Shown here piece by piece: positions 32,790 to 40,450 of a stretch of 64,000 nt of DNA; positions within the stretch are counted from its first letter, which is position 1; each line of letters starts with the position of its first letter. Made by a program: the position numbers and the translations under genes. The DNA comes from DAOUJI01 sp965237875 (lineage in GTDB: Bacteria; Chloroflexota; Dehalococcoidia; Lucifugimonadales; JAGWBF01). A model generated the notes under the pieces. That model was not told where the DNA came from. It saw only the letters and a program-made list of their open reading frames with translations, and searched no databases. Where the stretch lies: contig CBDEGP010000002.1 of assembly GCA_965237875.1 (NCBI GenBank), forward strand, positions 1,488,001 to 1,552,000, given 5' to 3'.

Positions 32790-35700
32790 CTATTCGTAGC
32801 GGAGGGCCTCGGCGGGAGGCGTATTGGACGCTTGTCTGGCGGGCCACCAGGTTGTAATCATGGAGAAGAAATAGGTCACGACTATGATGATGACGATTTG
32901 GAGCCAGGGGATGCCGAACCTTATTCCTTCGATCTCATCGCCTATGGCATCCACGATGTTATAGGCTACAATGCTCCCTAGAGCCACGCCTATCCCCACC
33001 CCGGCCAGAGCGATGAATGACGACTCCAGCAAGAAGCTGAGCTGAATCATCCATTGCCGGTAACCGATGGCCCTGAGGACTCCTATCTGCTGACGCCGTT
33101 CGACCACGGCCCTCATGCTGATGACACCCAGACCGGCCACTCCAACTACGATTCCCAGCCCCATATATCCGATGAGCAGGTCGTAGAAGGAAGAGATGAA
33201 GGAGACCTGATCCTCCAACTCCTCCTCCAGCGCCCGCGCCTCCATGCCGTTGGCTACGAAGGCCGCTTCAAGCCTGTCCGCCGCGCCGCTGACGTGGACT
33301 CCCTCAGCTGTCTTGAAACGGTAGGAGACTACAGGGACCGGAACGGGAGAGATGCTGTCGACGCTGGACTTGGGGACTATTATCCCATTGAAGTCCGCCA
33401 CGTTGTCCAGAATCCCTATCACAGTGTAGGTAACGTGCTGGTCGGTCCTGGCGATTCTGACGTCGATCTCAAAAGGCTGCATGGACTCGTCGAACGTCGA
33501 GACTCCCGACACGGTGAAGTTTCCTGCGTTGTCGAACCCCCCCTCCTCGTCCGGAAGCGCCGCCGCATCCAGCACCGCCAGGGTCGAATCGTTCCTCAGA
33601 GCTTCCCAAACCGACTCCTTGTCGGGACCGTATCCATCGGCCAGGATGCGGAACTCATACCCTGACCCCCCGATGAAGCCGTCGTCGACGGCATGGACCC
33701 GGTAGTCCGCCCAGCGGAGGTCGGGCGACTCCACCTGCCGCACTTCGACAGGAGCGCTGACGAAACCTCCGATGGCCTCAAACTCTTCCGGCGAAAGGTC
33801 CGGCGCTTCTTCGATGGCCTTTTCGATGTCGGATATGGGGCTGGTAAAAGCTACCGTTGCCTCAATGTCCCAACCTCCCAGAACCCTCTCAGGGTCGCTG
33901 AAGGTGTTCCCGAAAGCCTCTATCACCATGGACATCACGATCATGGTGAACACCACCAGCGAGAACATGGCCAGAGTGAGCCCCGTCCTGAACTTGGCGC
34001 TCATGGGATAGGCTACGGCGGTCACCAACGCCGGGCGAAGACGGCCCACCCTGGACGTGGTCGACGTGAGCGCAGCAGTAATCAGGTCGGCGTTGTACAT
34101 CACCGTCCACACTGCGGCACCCACCATTATGACTCCTGACACGACGAACATCTCAAAGTCGCTGTTGAGTTCACCAGTGATGGGGTCCATGGTGTCGAAG
34201 GGCAATGTCCAGAAGGCCAGCAGCATGACCCCGATGAACGTAAACGACAGGCGTCCTATCAGGTCCCTGCGTTCCCCGATGGAGGACGCCAGTGCAGGGC
34301 GGAGCATGGCTGCGCCCGCCAAGCAGAGGACCAGTCCCACGACGATGGCCACAGTGTCCGGTTTGACTATGCCGTGGACCAGAACGGTCCCGCCGCCCGC
34401 CACTGTTGCCGCCCCTATAGCGACCGCCCACGAAGGGCGCCTGAGGGCCGAGGCCCTGAGCATCAGACCCACGCCAATGATCATCAATGACATCCCGACA
34501 CTGAAGGGCGCCACTTGTTTCCACACGTGGACGCCCATGTAGTAGAGCGCCACACCTATTAGCAAGGTAAGCCAGCCGCGGACCAGGTATGGATAGGCGA
34601 ACCGGACGACAGCTATCGCCAACCCCACCCACCAGACCGGAAGCACGGGCAGCCAGAGCGCCGCTCCTCCAAGAGCCAGCCAGAAGCGGCTGAACCTCGC
34701 TACGCGCAGGTCTCTTGCCGCCTGTACGACATAGCCGAGGGGTTGGAATATGGCTTGGCGTATGAACATCAGACGGCTGAACAAGGGCAAACTCTGGGAG
34801 ATGCTCGCCGTTTCCGGCAGCCCGCGCACGGCCTCGACGATATTCATGCGGCTTACCCTGTACGCCGATATGGATGCGGTGGCGAACACTATGATCATGC
34901 CCAGGCAGTAGGCCACTATGGCGCTTCTCGCCTCGACGTGGTAGGAGAAGTTGAAGTCCGCGTCCAACTTGCCCAGCAGGAAGTTGAGTATGGCCACTAA
35001 GGCCATGGACACCAACAGGCCCAGGGTGACGCCTATCGCCGACGCCGCCAGGTCATACGCCGTCCCCTCGAAAACGAACATCTGGACCAGGTGGCTGCGC
35101 TTGCCGCCGACAGCCCTCACCATGCCCATCTCAGTACGCCGAGCCGCCGAAAGCATCACGAATATGAGGAATATCAGAAGCGTCCCGACAATGATGGAGA
35201 AGAGCCCCAACATGACGAACACCGTCGTCACGGCGCTTCCGGCCTGGTCGGCCAGCTCGAGAAGGGTGCGTTTCACTTCGAACACTTCGAACCCTGCGAT
35301 GTTCGAGAAGATGGTGTCAACTTCTCGCGCCAGGGCGCTGCCTTCTTCCGGCCCGCCTACCGAGGAAGCTGCGTCGCGCACCACGTTGGCGACGTCGTCG
35401 TCGGAGAGGACTCGCACCAACACTGGAGTCGGCGTTGCTGAAGCAAGAAGGTCCGGCCTGGAAAGCTCTTCGAGCAGGACGTCCACGTCCGCCCGCAGGT
35501 TCCCAGAGAGGGTGTCTCTCTGGATGGACAGCTGTTCCAGGAACTCCGGCCGGCTGAGCAGCGCCAGAAGCTGTATGATCGCCTCCCCGTCGGCGTAGAA
35601 GGTCCGCACCGTTTCCGAGACGCTGTCGCTGAGAAGCTCACCTTGCCTGGCGTCTCCCTTGTTGGATATGGAGATGGTGTTTATCTGGCCTTGTCTGCCC

Positions 35701-36416
35701 AACAGCTCTTGGGCATGAGCCAAGGGCATCATGACGGTGGGTTGAATTCCCGCCAGTCCGCCGTCCCGGACCACGCCCCTAACCGTCGCCTCGACCGGTT
35801 CATCTCTGACGAAAATATGCAGCGTGTGCCCAGGTTGGGCGTTAAGCTCGTCCGCGCCTTCCTGGTTTATGTAAACCTCGCCGGGGGCCACGTCCTCCAT
35901 CGGCGCAGCCTGCCCTGAGTCGAGCCGCAATGGACCAAAGCCTTGCATGTAGGCCGGGTCGGGAGCGACCAGGTTCGTCTGGCCGTGGCTCAAGGAGGTG
36001 TTCACGTTGAACACGGGCAATATGTCTGTGATGTACGGCACAAGCCCGTCCACCTCATCGGAGCCCTCCAGGTGGGTCTCCAGAAGGTCAAAATGCTCTT
36101 CAGGGAAGTAAGGAGGCGCTATGACGCCAAAGTCCCGGTCCGTTCGGACGGCGGTGACGACCTCATCAACGGCGCCCAAGCCGTCCAGAGCGCTGTTTCG
36201 TATGGAGAAGCTGATGGTGTCCCCGGTGCCGAAGGCGGCGGCTATTATCACCGCGCTAAGCATGGAACCCACTATGATGAGCACGGTTTGGCCCTTGCGC
36301 CTTGGGATGTTGCGCAGGCCCAGCTTGAGCATGACCCTGTTGCGCCAGGCCATGACCAGAACCACCGCCATGATGGCGCCGAAGATGACCAACATCGCCA
36401 CCATGAGACGGTCCAT
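32790..36416 (-). CDS. giant FtsX/MacB-type ABC permease without ATPase
   Basis: About 1208 residues from the ATG at 36416 (a GTG at 36440 or the far ATG at 36521 are alternatives). Architecture: an N-terminal helix and MacB periplasmic core, then FtsX domain 1 (about residues 400-550), a middle block of about 6-8 hydrophobic helices (about 560-800), a second large extracellular core and C-terminal FtsX domain 2 (VGVAGLGVISMRAVVERRQQIGVLRAIG). The double FtsX plus extra middle helices are typical of lipoprotein-export or peptide-export permeases in Chloroflexota. No ABC ATPase gene is next to it on either side. Confidence 0.88.
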   Translation of the reverse strand: MDRLMVAMLVIFGAIMAVVLVMAWRNRVMLKLGLRNIPRRKGQTVLIIVGSMLSAVIIAAAFGTGDTISFSIRNSALDGLGAVDEVVTAVRTDRDFGVIAPPYFPEEHFDLLETHLEGSDEVDGLVPYITDILPVFNVNTSLSHGQTNLVAPDPAYMQGFGPLRLDSGQAAPMEDVAPGEVYINQEGADELNAQPGHTLHIFVRDEPVEATVRGVVRDGGLAGIQPTVMMPLAHAQELLGRQGQINTISISNKGDARQGELLSDSVSETVRTFYADGEAIIQLLALLSRPEFLEQLSIQRDTLSGNLRADVDVLLEELSRPDLLASATPTPVLVRVLSDDDVANVVRDAASSVGGPEEGSALAREVDTIFSNIAGFEVFEVKRTLLELADQAGSAVTTVFVMLGLFSIIVGTLLIFLIFVMLSAARRTEMGMVRAVGGKRSHLVQMFVFEGTAYDLAASAIGVTLGLLVSMALVAILNFLLGKLDADFNFSYHVEARSAIVAYCLGMIIVFATASISAYRVSRMNIVEAVRGLPETASISQSLPLFSRLMFIRQAIFQPLGYVVQAARDLRVARFSRFWLALGGAALWLPVLPVWWVGLAIAVVRFAYPYLVRGWLTLLIGVALYYMGVHVWKQVAPFSVGMSLMIIGVGLMLRASALRRPSWAVAIGAATVAGGGTVLVHGIVKPDTVAIVVGLVLCLAGAAMLRPALASSIGERRDLIGRLSFTFIGVMLLAFWTLPFDTMDPITGELNSDFEMFVVSGVIMVGAAVWTVMYNADLITAALTSTTSRVGRLRPALVTAVAYPMSAKFRTGLTLAMFSLVVFTMIVMSMVIEAFGNTFSDPERVLGGWDIEATVAFTSPISDIEKAIEEAPDLSPEEFEAIGGFVSAPVEVRQVESPDLRWADYRVHAVDDGFIGGSGYEFRILADGYGPDKESVWEALRNDSTLAVLDAAALPDEEGGFDNAGNFTVSGVSTFDESMQPFEIDVRIARTDQHVTYTVIGILDNVADFNGIIVPKSSVDSISPVPVPVVSYRFKTAEGVHVSGAADRLEAAFVANGMEARALEEELEDQVSFISSFYDLLIGYMGLGIVVGVAGLGVISMRAVVERRQQIGVLRAIGYRQWMIQLSFLLESSFIALAGVGIGVALGSIVAYNIVDAIGDEIEGIRFGIPWLQIVIIIVVTYFFSMITTWWPARQASNTPPAEALRYE

Positions 36417-36868
36417 TGACAATCCGAATATCTCTTCCACCGGGCAGGAGTCTATGGAAAGCGCCCAAGGATTGTCAATCGGAATTCCTATGAATGAGCA
36501 GCGGATTGGCGGGGCCGCCATCTTCTTTCATGGCATAGCCATTTAGGAAGTTCTCGTCAGTTTGACGGTCTGCATGTTTAGACTAGGCCCTGTTAACATT
36601 AAAGCTGTGCGCCGAAACCCTCCCAGCGTGTCATTCCGAACGCAGTGAGGAATCTTGTGTGATGATGGAAGTCGCGGCGCCATTTAAGCAACAAGGCCTT
36701 GCATCACCGGCGTATTGGTCCTCAGCAGCCTAGCTTGAGGACAAGGACTTGAGATTCCTCACTGCGCTCCGCTCCGTTTCGGAATGACAGTCGAGGGGAC
36801 GTGAAGACGTACATTCTAGTGTGAACAGGCCCTAGACTTAGCCTAGCCCAATGAGAAGGGGGATCACG
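36417..36868. other. gap before the toxin-antitoxin pair, mostly a MITE-like element
   Basis: No gene is supported in these about 450 bases. The right part, 36579-36839, is a MITE-like element (listed separately). The ribosome binding site of the Phd gene (AAGGGGG) lies at its right end. The left 160 bases belong to the 5' region of the FtsX gene, so the permease promoter, reading leftwards, must be here too. Confidence 0.5.
36579..36839. mobile_element. MITE-like element with terminal inverted repeats
   Basis: The ends are imperfect inverted repeats: TAGACTAGGCCCTGTTAACA on the left, and on the right the reverse complement of TAGTCTAGGG-like sequence ending CAGGCCCTAGACTTA. About 18 of 20 positions match. 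Inside is a second, shorter inverted repeat: TGTCATTCCGAACGCAGTGAGG (36629-36654) against the block at 36753-36789. No transposase is encoded. A piece of the left end (TAACATTAAAGC...GAAACC) recurs at 59587-59624. Together this is typical of a non-autonomous element. Confidence 0.55.
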
Positions 36869-37117
36869 ATGCAGGTGAATATGCACGAGGCGAAATCCCA
36901 GTTGTCCCGGCTCGCTGAGTTGGCCTGGCAGGGAGAGGAAATAGTAATCGCCAAAGCGGGCAAACCCTACCTGCGCTTGACGCCCTACCGGGCCGCCGGA
37001 ATAGAGCGCAAACCCGGCGCATTGGAAGGACAAATTTGGATGGCCCAGGACTTCGACGAGACGCCTATAGAGGTCATCACGGCGTTCGAAGGAAAGGCCG
37101 AAGGCGAGGGAGAATAG
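36869..37117 (+). CDS. Phd/YefM-family antitoxin
   Basis: An 82-residue antitoxin. MQVNMHEAKSQLSRLAELAWQGEEIVIAKAGKPYLRLTPY is the Phd DNA-binding N-terminal domain (the MHEAKSQLSRL and KAGKP parts are diagnostic); the C-terminal part, EGQIWMAQDFDETP, is the toxin-binding tail. I choose the ATG at 36869 with AAGGGGG about 8 bases upstream. The toxin follows immediately. Antitoxins of this type usually repress their own operon. Confidence 0.9.
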   Translation: MQVNMHEAKSQLSRLAELAWQGEEIVIAKAGKPYLRLTPYRAAGIERKPGALEGQIWMAQDFDETPIEVITAFEGKAEGEGE

Positions 37118-37119
37118 CT

Positions 37120-37497
37120 CTGCGCCTGCTGTTGGACCCTCACACTCTCCTGTGGTGGTTAGGAAACAGTCCCGAATTAGGAGTGTATGCGCGGGAATCC
37201 ATTTCCGGCTCGGGCAATGATGTCTTCGTCAGCGCCGTCAGCGTCTGGGAGATGTCGATCAAACGCTCCTTGGGGAAACTTCGCGCCCCGGAAAACCTCA
37301 CCTCGGTCATCGAGCAAGAAGGCTTCACTCAACTTCCGATCACCCTGTTTCACGCGGAGCAGGCGGGCCTGCTTCCTCTTCACCACCGGGACCCTTTCGA
37401 CCGAATGCTTGTGGCCCAAGCACAGGCCGAAGGGTTGGCCATTGTAACCGGTGACCGCAACATCCCCCGCTACGGGGTCCGCATCATCGCAGCCTGA
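37120..37497 (+). CDS. vapC: PIN-domain toxin (VapC type) with an unusual start codon
   Basis: A PIN-domain RNase of the Sll0205-like group: RLLLDPHTLLWWLG at the start with D6, then E44 in AVSVWEMSI, D91/D94 in HHRDPFDRML and D112 in VTGDRN, the usual acidic Mg site. In the conserved frame, no ATG/GTG/TTG lies between the antitoxin stop and RLLLD; the codons are ATA-GCT-CTG-CGC-CTG-CTG. The CTG at 37120, two bases after the antitoxin TAG, fits the family start (MRLLLD). Translation is likely coupled to the antitoxin. An ATA at 37114 overlapping the stop is the alternative. Confidence 0.85.
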   Translation: MRLLLDPHTLLWWLGNSPELGVYARESISGSGNDVFVSAVSVWEMSIKRSLGKLRAPENLTSVIEQEGFTQLPITLFHAEQAGLLPLHHRDPFDRMLVAQAQAEGLAIVTGDRNIPRYGVRIIAA

Positions 37498-37512
37498 ACC
37501 CCTAAATAGCCC

Positions 37513-38685
37513 CTAGCCCAGGACTGAGATGAATATCCCGGCCACGATGGCCGAGCCTATGACGCCGGCCACGTTGGGCGCCATGGCGTGGGGGAGTAAG
37601 AAACTCCGCGGGTTGGCTCTCTGCCCAACCACGTGGGATATGCGGGCCGCCATGGGCACGGCGGAAACCCCAGCCGACCCTATCAGCGGATTGATCTTCT
37701 CTTTTAAGAACAGGTTCATGAACTTGGCAAACAACAGCCCGCCGGCCGTCCCTACGGAGAACGCCGTTATGCCCAGGGCCAGAATAGCCAAGGTCTTGAC
37801 CTCGAACACCGTGTCCGCGTCCAGCTGCGCCCCGATTGTGACCATAAGGAATATGGTGGCTATGTTCAATATTTCGTTCGACGCCGCCTCCCTGAGCCTC
37901 GGCACTACGCCGCTCTCTGCGAAGAGGTTGCCGATCATGAACATGGCTATGAGAGGCGCCGACTCCGGGACGAACAGGATGATTAGCATCATGGCCCCCG
38001 CCGGGAAAAGCAGCTTCTCCAGCCGTGAGACTTCCCGCGGACTCCTCATCTCGATGGCCCGCTCCTTCTCAGTGGTCAGGAGCTTCATTATGGGCGGCTG
38101 GATGAACACCACCGAGGCCATATAGGAGTAGGCGACCACCCCCGTGATGCCGAGCAGGTCCGGGGCCAGCTTCGCCGATGCGAATATGGTCGTGGGACCG
38201 TCGGCGCCCCCGATAATTCCGATGGCCGCGGCTTCTTTCAGGCTGAAAAGGTCGGGCGCCGTGAACAGGCCGATGACCAGGGCTATCCAGAAAGCAACGA
38301 ATATGCCAAGCTGCGCCGCCGCTCCCAGCAGCATGGCCCTGGGGTTGGCGATGATAGGACCGAAGTCGGTCATAGCCCCGACGCCGAGGAATATCAAAGG
38401 AGGCAGTATGTTCCAGAAGGACAGGGTGAAGTGAAAAACAACGCCCAGAAACCCGGCCGTCTGGGTGTTCTCATCGCCGAACGCGGCCTCGGGTATATCG
38501 GCCAGCCCGGTAAGGGGCAGGTTGCCCAGAACTATTCCCAGCCCAATCGGCAGCAGGACGTAAGGCTCCATCCCCTTGATGATGGCTGACGTAATGAATG
38601 CGAACCCCAGGACTATCAGGAGGAGGTTCTGCCAACTGATGTTGGCGAAACCCGAGGCGTTGATGAAGTCCGATACTACGTCCAC
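37513..38685 (-). CDS. sodium ion-translocating decarboxylase beta subunit
   Basis: A 390-residue membrane protein of the OadB/MmdB/GcdB family that couples decarboxylation of carboxybiotin to Na+ export. The GAMTDFGPIIANP and GGADGPTTIFASAKLAP (residues 159-175) blocks are diagnostic; the Asp in GGADGPT is the Na-coupling residue. About 10-11 transmembrane helices. The GTG start overlaps the gamma-like stop by one base (TAGTG). The alpha (carboxyltransferase/biotin) subunit is not in the window, so substrate (oxaloacetate, methylmalonyl-CoA or glutaconyl-CoA) is open; methylmalonyl-CoA is attractive given the mutase/epimerase genes at 58-62 kb. Confidence 0.93.
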   Translation of the reverse strand: MDVVSDFINASGFANISWQNLLLIVLGFAFITSAIIKGMEPYVLLPIGLGIVLGNLPLTGLADIPEAAFGDENTQTAGFLGVVFHFTLSFWNILPPLIFLGVGAMTDFGPIIANPRAMLLGAAAQLGIFVAFWIALVIGLFTAPDLFSLKEAAAIGIIGGADGPTTIFASAKLAPDLLGITGVVAYSYMASVVFIQPPIMKLLTTEKERAIEMRSPREVSRLEKLLFPAGAMMLIILFVPESAPLIAMFMIGNLFAESGVVPRLREAASNEILNIATIFLMVTIGAQLDADTVFEVKTLAILALGITAFSVGTAGGLLFAKFMNLFLKEKINPLIGSAGVSAVPMAARISHVVGQRANPRSFLLPHAMAPNVAGVIGSAIVAGIFISVLG

Positions 38686-39164
38686 TAGGACCTCTGTCGA
38701 CCCCGCCCGCCCTCGGGTCTACGCCACGCGCTTCCGGGGTGAATCTGCGGCCACCGTCCTACGCTGCGCCAACCCCTGATGCCAGGCCCGCCGGCGCCCT
38801 GGTCTACTTCGGGGGCCGCCTTGGGTCCCCCGTCCATAGCCAGAGCAACCGCCGCTCCGATGGCTGCGGCCGTCTGGGCGTCGCTGTCGGGCGCGGCTTC
38901 ATCTGCCGCCCCGGGAGCGGCGCCCGATGCCTGAGGAGAGGCGCTCGGAGGTTGTGTGCGCCCGCTCCACCATCTGCTGAATCTCATCGAGACGACGCTT
39001 AAGAGCATCAAGGCCCCGATGGCGACGAACGCGGCGCACACGCCCGTGACGGTCATCATCAGGGCCTTGACCGTGTCGAAGTCGACGTCGGACTCTATGG
39101 AGAAACGTATTTCTTCCACGTCTATCGGTTGACCGGCTGAACGGTCATGATGCTGGCTCGCCAA
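38685..39164 (-). CDS. OadG-like gamma subunit of the sodium-pump decarboxylase
   Basis: A 159-residue protein with one transmembrane helix (about residues 34-62), a long Pro/Ala/Ser-rich linker and a short Trp/Arg-rich end (GWRSVGRWPQ...RRPEGG). This is the layout of the gamma subunit that anchors the decarboxylase. It overlaps the beta gene by one base. The TTG at 39164 is used; a GTG at 39119 is also possible. A TATAAT ends 14 bases before the TTG, so the leader is very short. Confidence 0.75.
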   Translation of the reverse strand: MASQHHDRSAGQPIDVEEIRFSIESDVDFDTVKALMMTVTGVCAAFVAIGALMLLSVVSMRFSRWWSGRTQPPSASPQASGAAPGAADEAAPDSDAQTAAAIGAAVALAMDGGPKAAPEVDQGAGGPGIRGWRSVGRWPQIHPGSAWRRPEGGRGRQRS

Positions 39165-39177
39165 AAAGCGCCGGAAG

Positions 39178-39183
39178 ATTATA
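39178..39183 (-). promoter_or_regulatory. -10 box before the gamma/beta decarboxylase operon
   Basis: A perfect TATAAT on the minus strand. The nearest -35 (TTGAGG) is 15 bases upstream, shorter than optimal. The first start codon, TTG at 39164, is only 13 bases downstream, so transcription probably begins within a few bases of it. Confidence 0.4.
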
Positions 39184-39200
39184 GCACAGGGTCCCGCGCC

Positions 39201-39371
39201 TCAACCGGACCCTGAATCCCTGTCTGAACTCCATATCGAATTACGCTGCCCCAGCTCCGGAGCGTCTATCCCATGCAGGCGTATCCTGACTGAGCCGCAG
39301 GACGCCGCAACTCCGTCTATGCCGTCTCCGTCCGGGACGTAAGTGACGCGCACTTGGATGTCGTCGGACAT
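39201..39371 (-). pseudogene. staphylococcal nuclease (thermonuclease) fragment
   Basis: A 56-residue frame from an ATG at 39371 to a TGA at 39201. It reads VTYVPDGDGIDGV then VRIRLHGIDAPELGQ, clearly the first third of an SNase domain (the D-G-D and RLxGIDAPE blocks with active-site Asp and Arg). The rest of the domain, with the second catalytic Glu/Arg, is missing; after ELGQ the sequence becomes unrelated. Most likely a decayed or truncated thermonuclease gene. I found no continuation in other frames. Confidence 0.65.
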
Positions 39372-39433
39372 GCTCTAAGACACGTTAAAAAGTCCGGCGC
39401 CAGGCCAGGTTCACCATCAAAGCAAGCAGCTTG

Positions 39434-40144
39434 CTAGTCCTTCAAGTGGGCGCCGAAGAACGCAAGGGTGCGGTCCCATGCGGCCTCGGACGCGGCCTGC
39501 TGATGCCTCTGACCGGTGAAGTCCATGAAGCCGTGGTCGGCTCCCGGATAGGTGTGGAACTCATGCTCTTTGCCGAGGCGTGTAAGCTCCGCATCCATTT
39601 TCTTCATGTCGTCCTGGGAGGGATTGGCGTCCACCTCCCCGAAATGGAACAAAATCGGGCAGCTGATTCCGTCGGACATGTCGAAGGGGCTCTTGGCGCC
39701 CTGTCCCCAGATGACCATAGTGTTGCCGCCGTAGTAGGGCGCGGCGGCATTGAAATGGCCGGTCGCCGCAGCCGCCAGATAGCTGATGCGCCCGCCCATG
39801 CAAAATCCGGTGACCCCTATTCGATCGCCGCGGACGCCGGAGTTGCTTCTGAGGAAGGCCACGGCGGCGTCAAGGTCGGCGATGATGTCAGGGTCGCTCA
39901 TGTGGCTGATGGGGCGGGAACCGTCGGCCAGCATCTCGGGCGTAATGCGGTGGAACAGGTCGGGACAGACGGCCACGTATCCGGCCTCGGCCAACCTGTC
40001 GGTCATGGTCTTGCTGAACTCGTCGGACCCGGAGCCGTGATGTGCCACGACCACCGCAGAAAAGGGGCCTGAGCCTTCCGGGACGGCGGAATATATCTCC
40101 ATGTCTTGACCATTCACCTTGATGGTTTCAGTGAAACTGGGCAT
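39434..40144 (-). CDS. dienelactone hydrolase family protein (carboxymethylenebutenolidase)
   Basis: A 236-residue alpha/beta hydrolase. The nucleophile elbow GFCMGG gives Cys115, typical of dienelactone hydrolases instead of the usual Ser; the triad is completed by an Asp near 171 (GEVDANPS) and the His in GADHGFMDF. The start is the ATG at 40144 after GGAGG (GGGGAGGACTGACCGAG). It has no signal peptide and no adjacent aromatic-degradation genes, so it may act on another enol-lactone or ester. Confidence 0.9.
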   Translation of the reverse strand: MPSFTETIKVNGQDMEIYSAVPEGSGPFSAVVVAHHGSGSDEFSKTMTDRLAEAGYVAVCPDLFHRITPEMLADGSRPISHMSDPDIIADLDAAVAFLRSNSGVRGDRIGVTGFCMGGRISYLAAAATGHFNAAAPYYGGNTMVIWGQGAKSPFDMSDGISCPILFHFGEVDANPSQDDMKKMDAELTRLGKEHEFHTYPGADHGFMDFTGQRHQQAASEAAWDRTLAFFGAHLKD

Positions 40145-40450
40145 CTCGGTCAGTCCTCCCCGTAATTGGTCTCCGGATACCGGTTAAGGGCCGGTCCGGG
40201 CATGGAAAGAATAATGCCAGGCTCCGAAGGATTCAACCCTGGCTGATCGATTATCCCCTCGCCCTTGACGAGATCTTTGCGTAACCCCCTCTCCCGTTGG
40301 GTGAGGGCTGGGGTGAGGGCGTTCCCCTGCTTCGGGCAAGGCCCTGGATTCCGGCCTTCGCCGGAAAGACGGAGGTCATGCAAAGGTCTCTTGACGGGAG
40401 AGGGTCAGAGCCTGCCCTGAGCCTGCCGAAGGGGTGAGGGTGAACCGGGG
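40145..40450. repeat. 306-base repeat-filled gap
   Basis: No gene. It is filled with short inverted repeats: CCCTCTCCCGTTGGGTGAGGG around 40285-40320, the CCGGCCTTCGCCGG hairpin at 40346-40372, and GGGAGAGGGTCAGAGCCTGCC...GCCGAAGGGGTGAGGG at 40399-40441. The same classes of units occur before and after the methylmalonyl-CoA mutase gene. Likely intergenic hairpin repeats, possibly terminating transcription of pyk. Confidence 0.6.

Noticed and set aside
36581..36840. Insertion sequence with a transposase
   Set aside because: No frame in the element encodes transposase motifs; the element is too short, so only a MITE-like call is justified.
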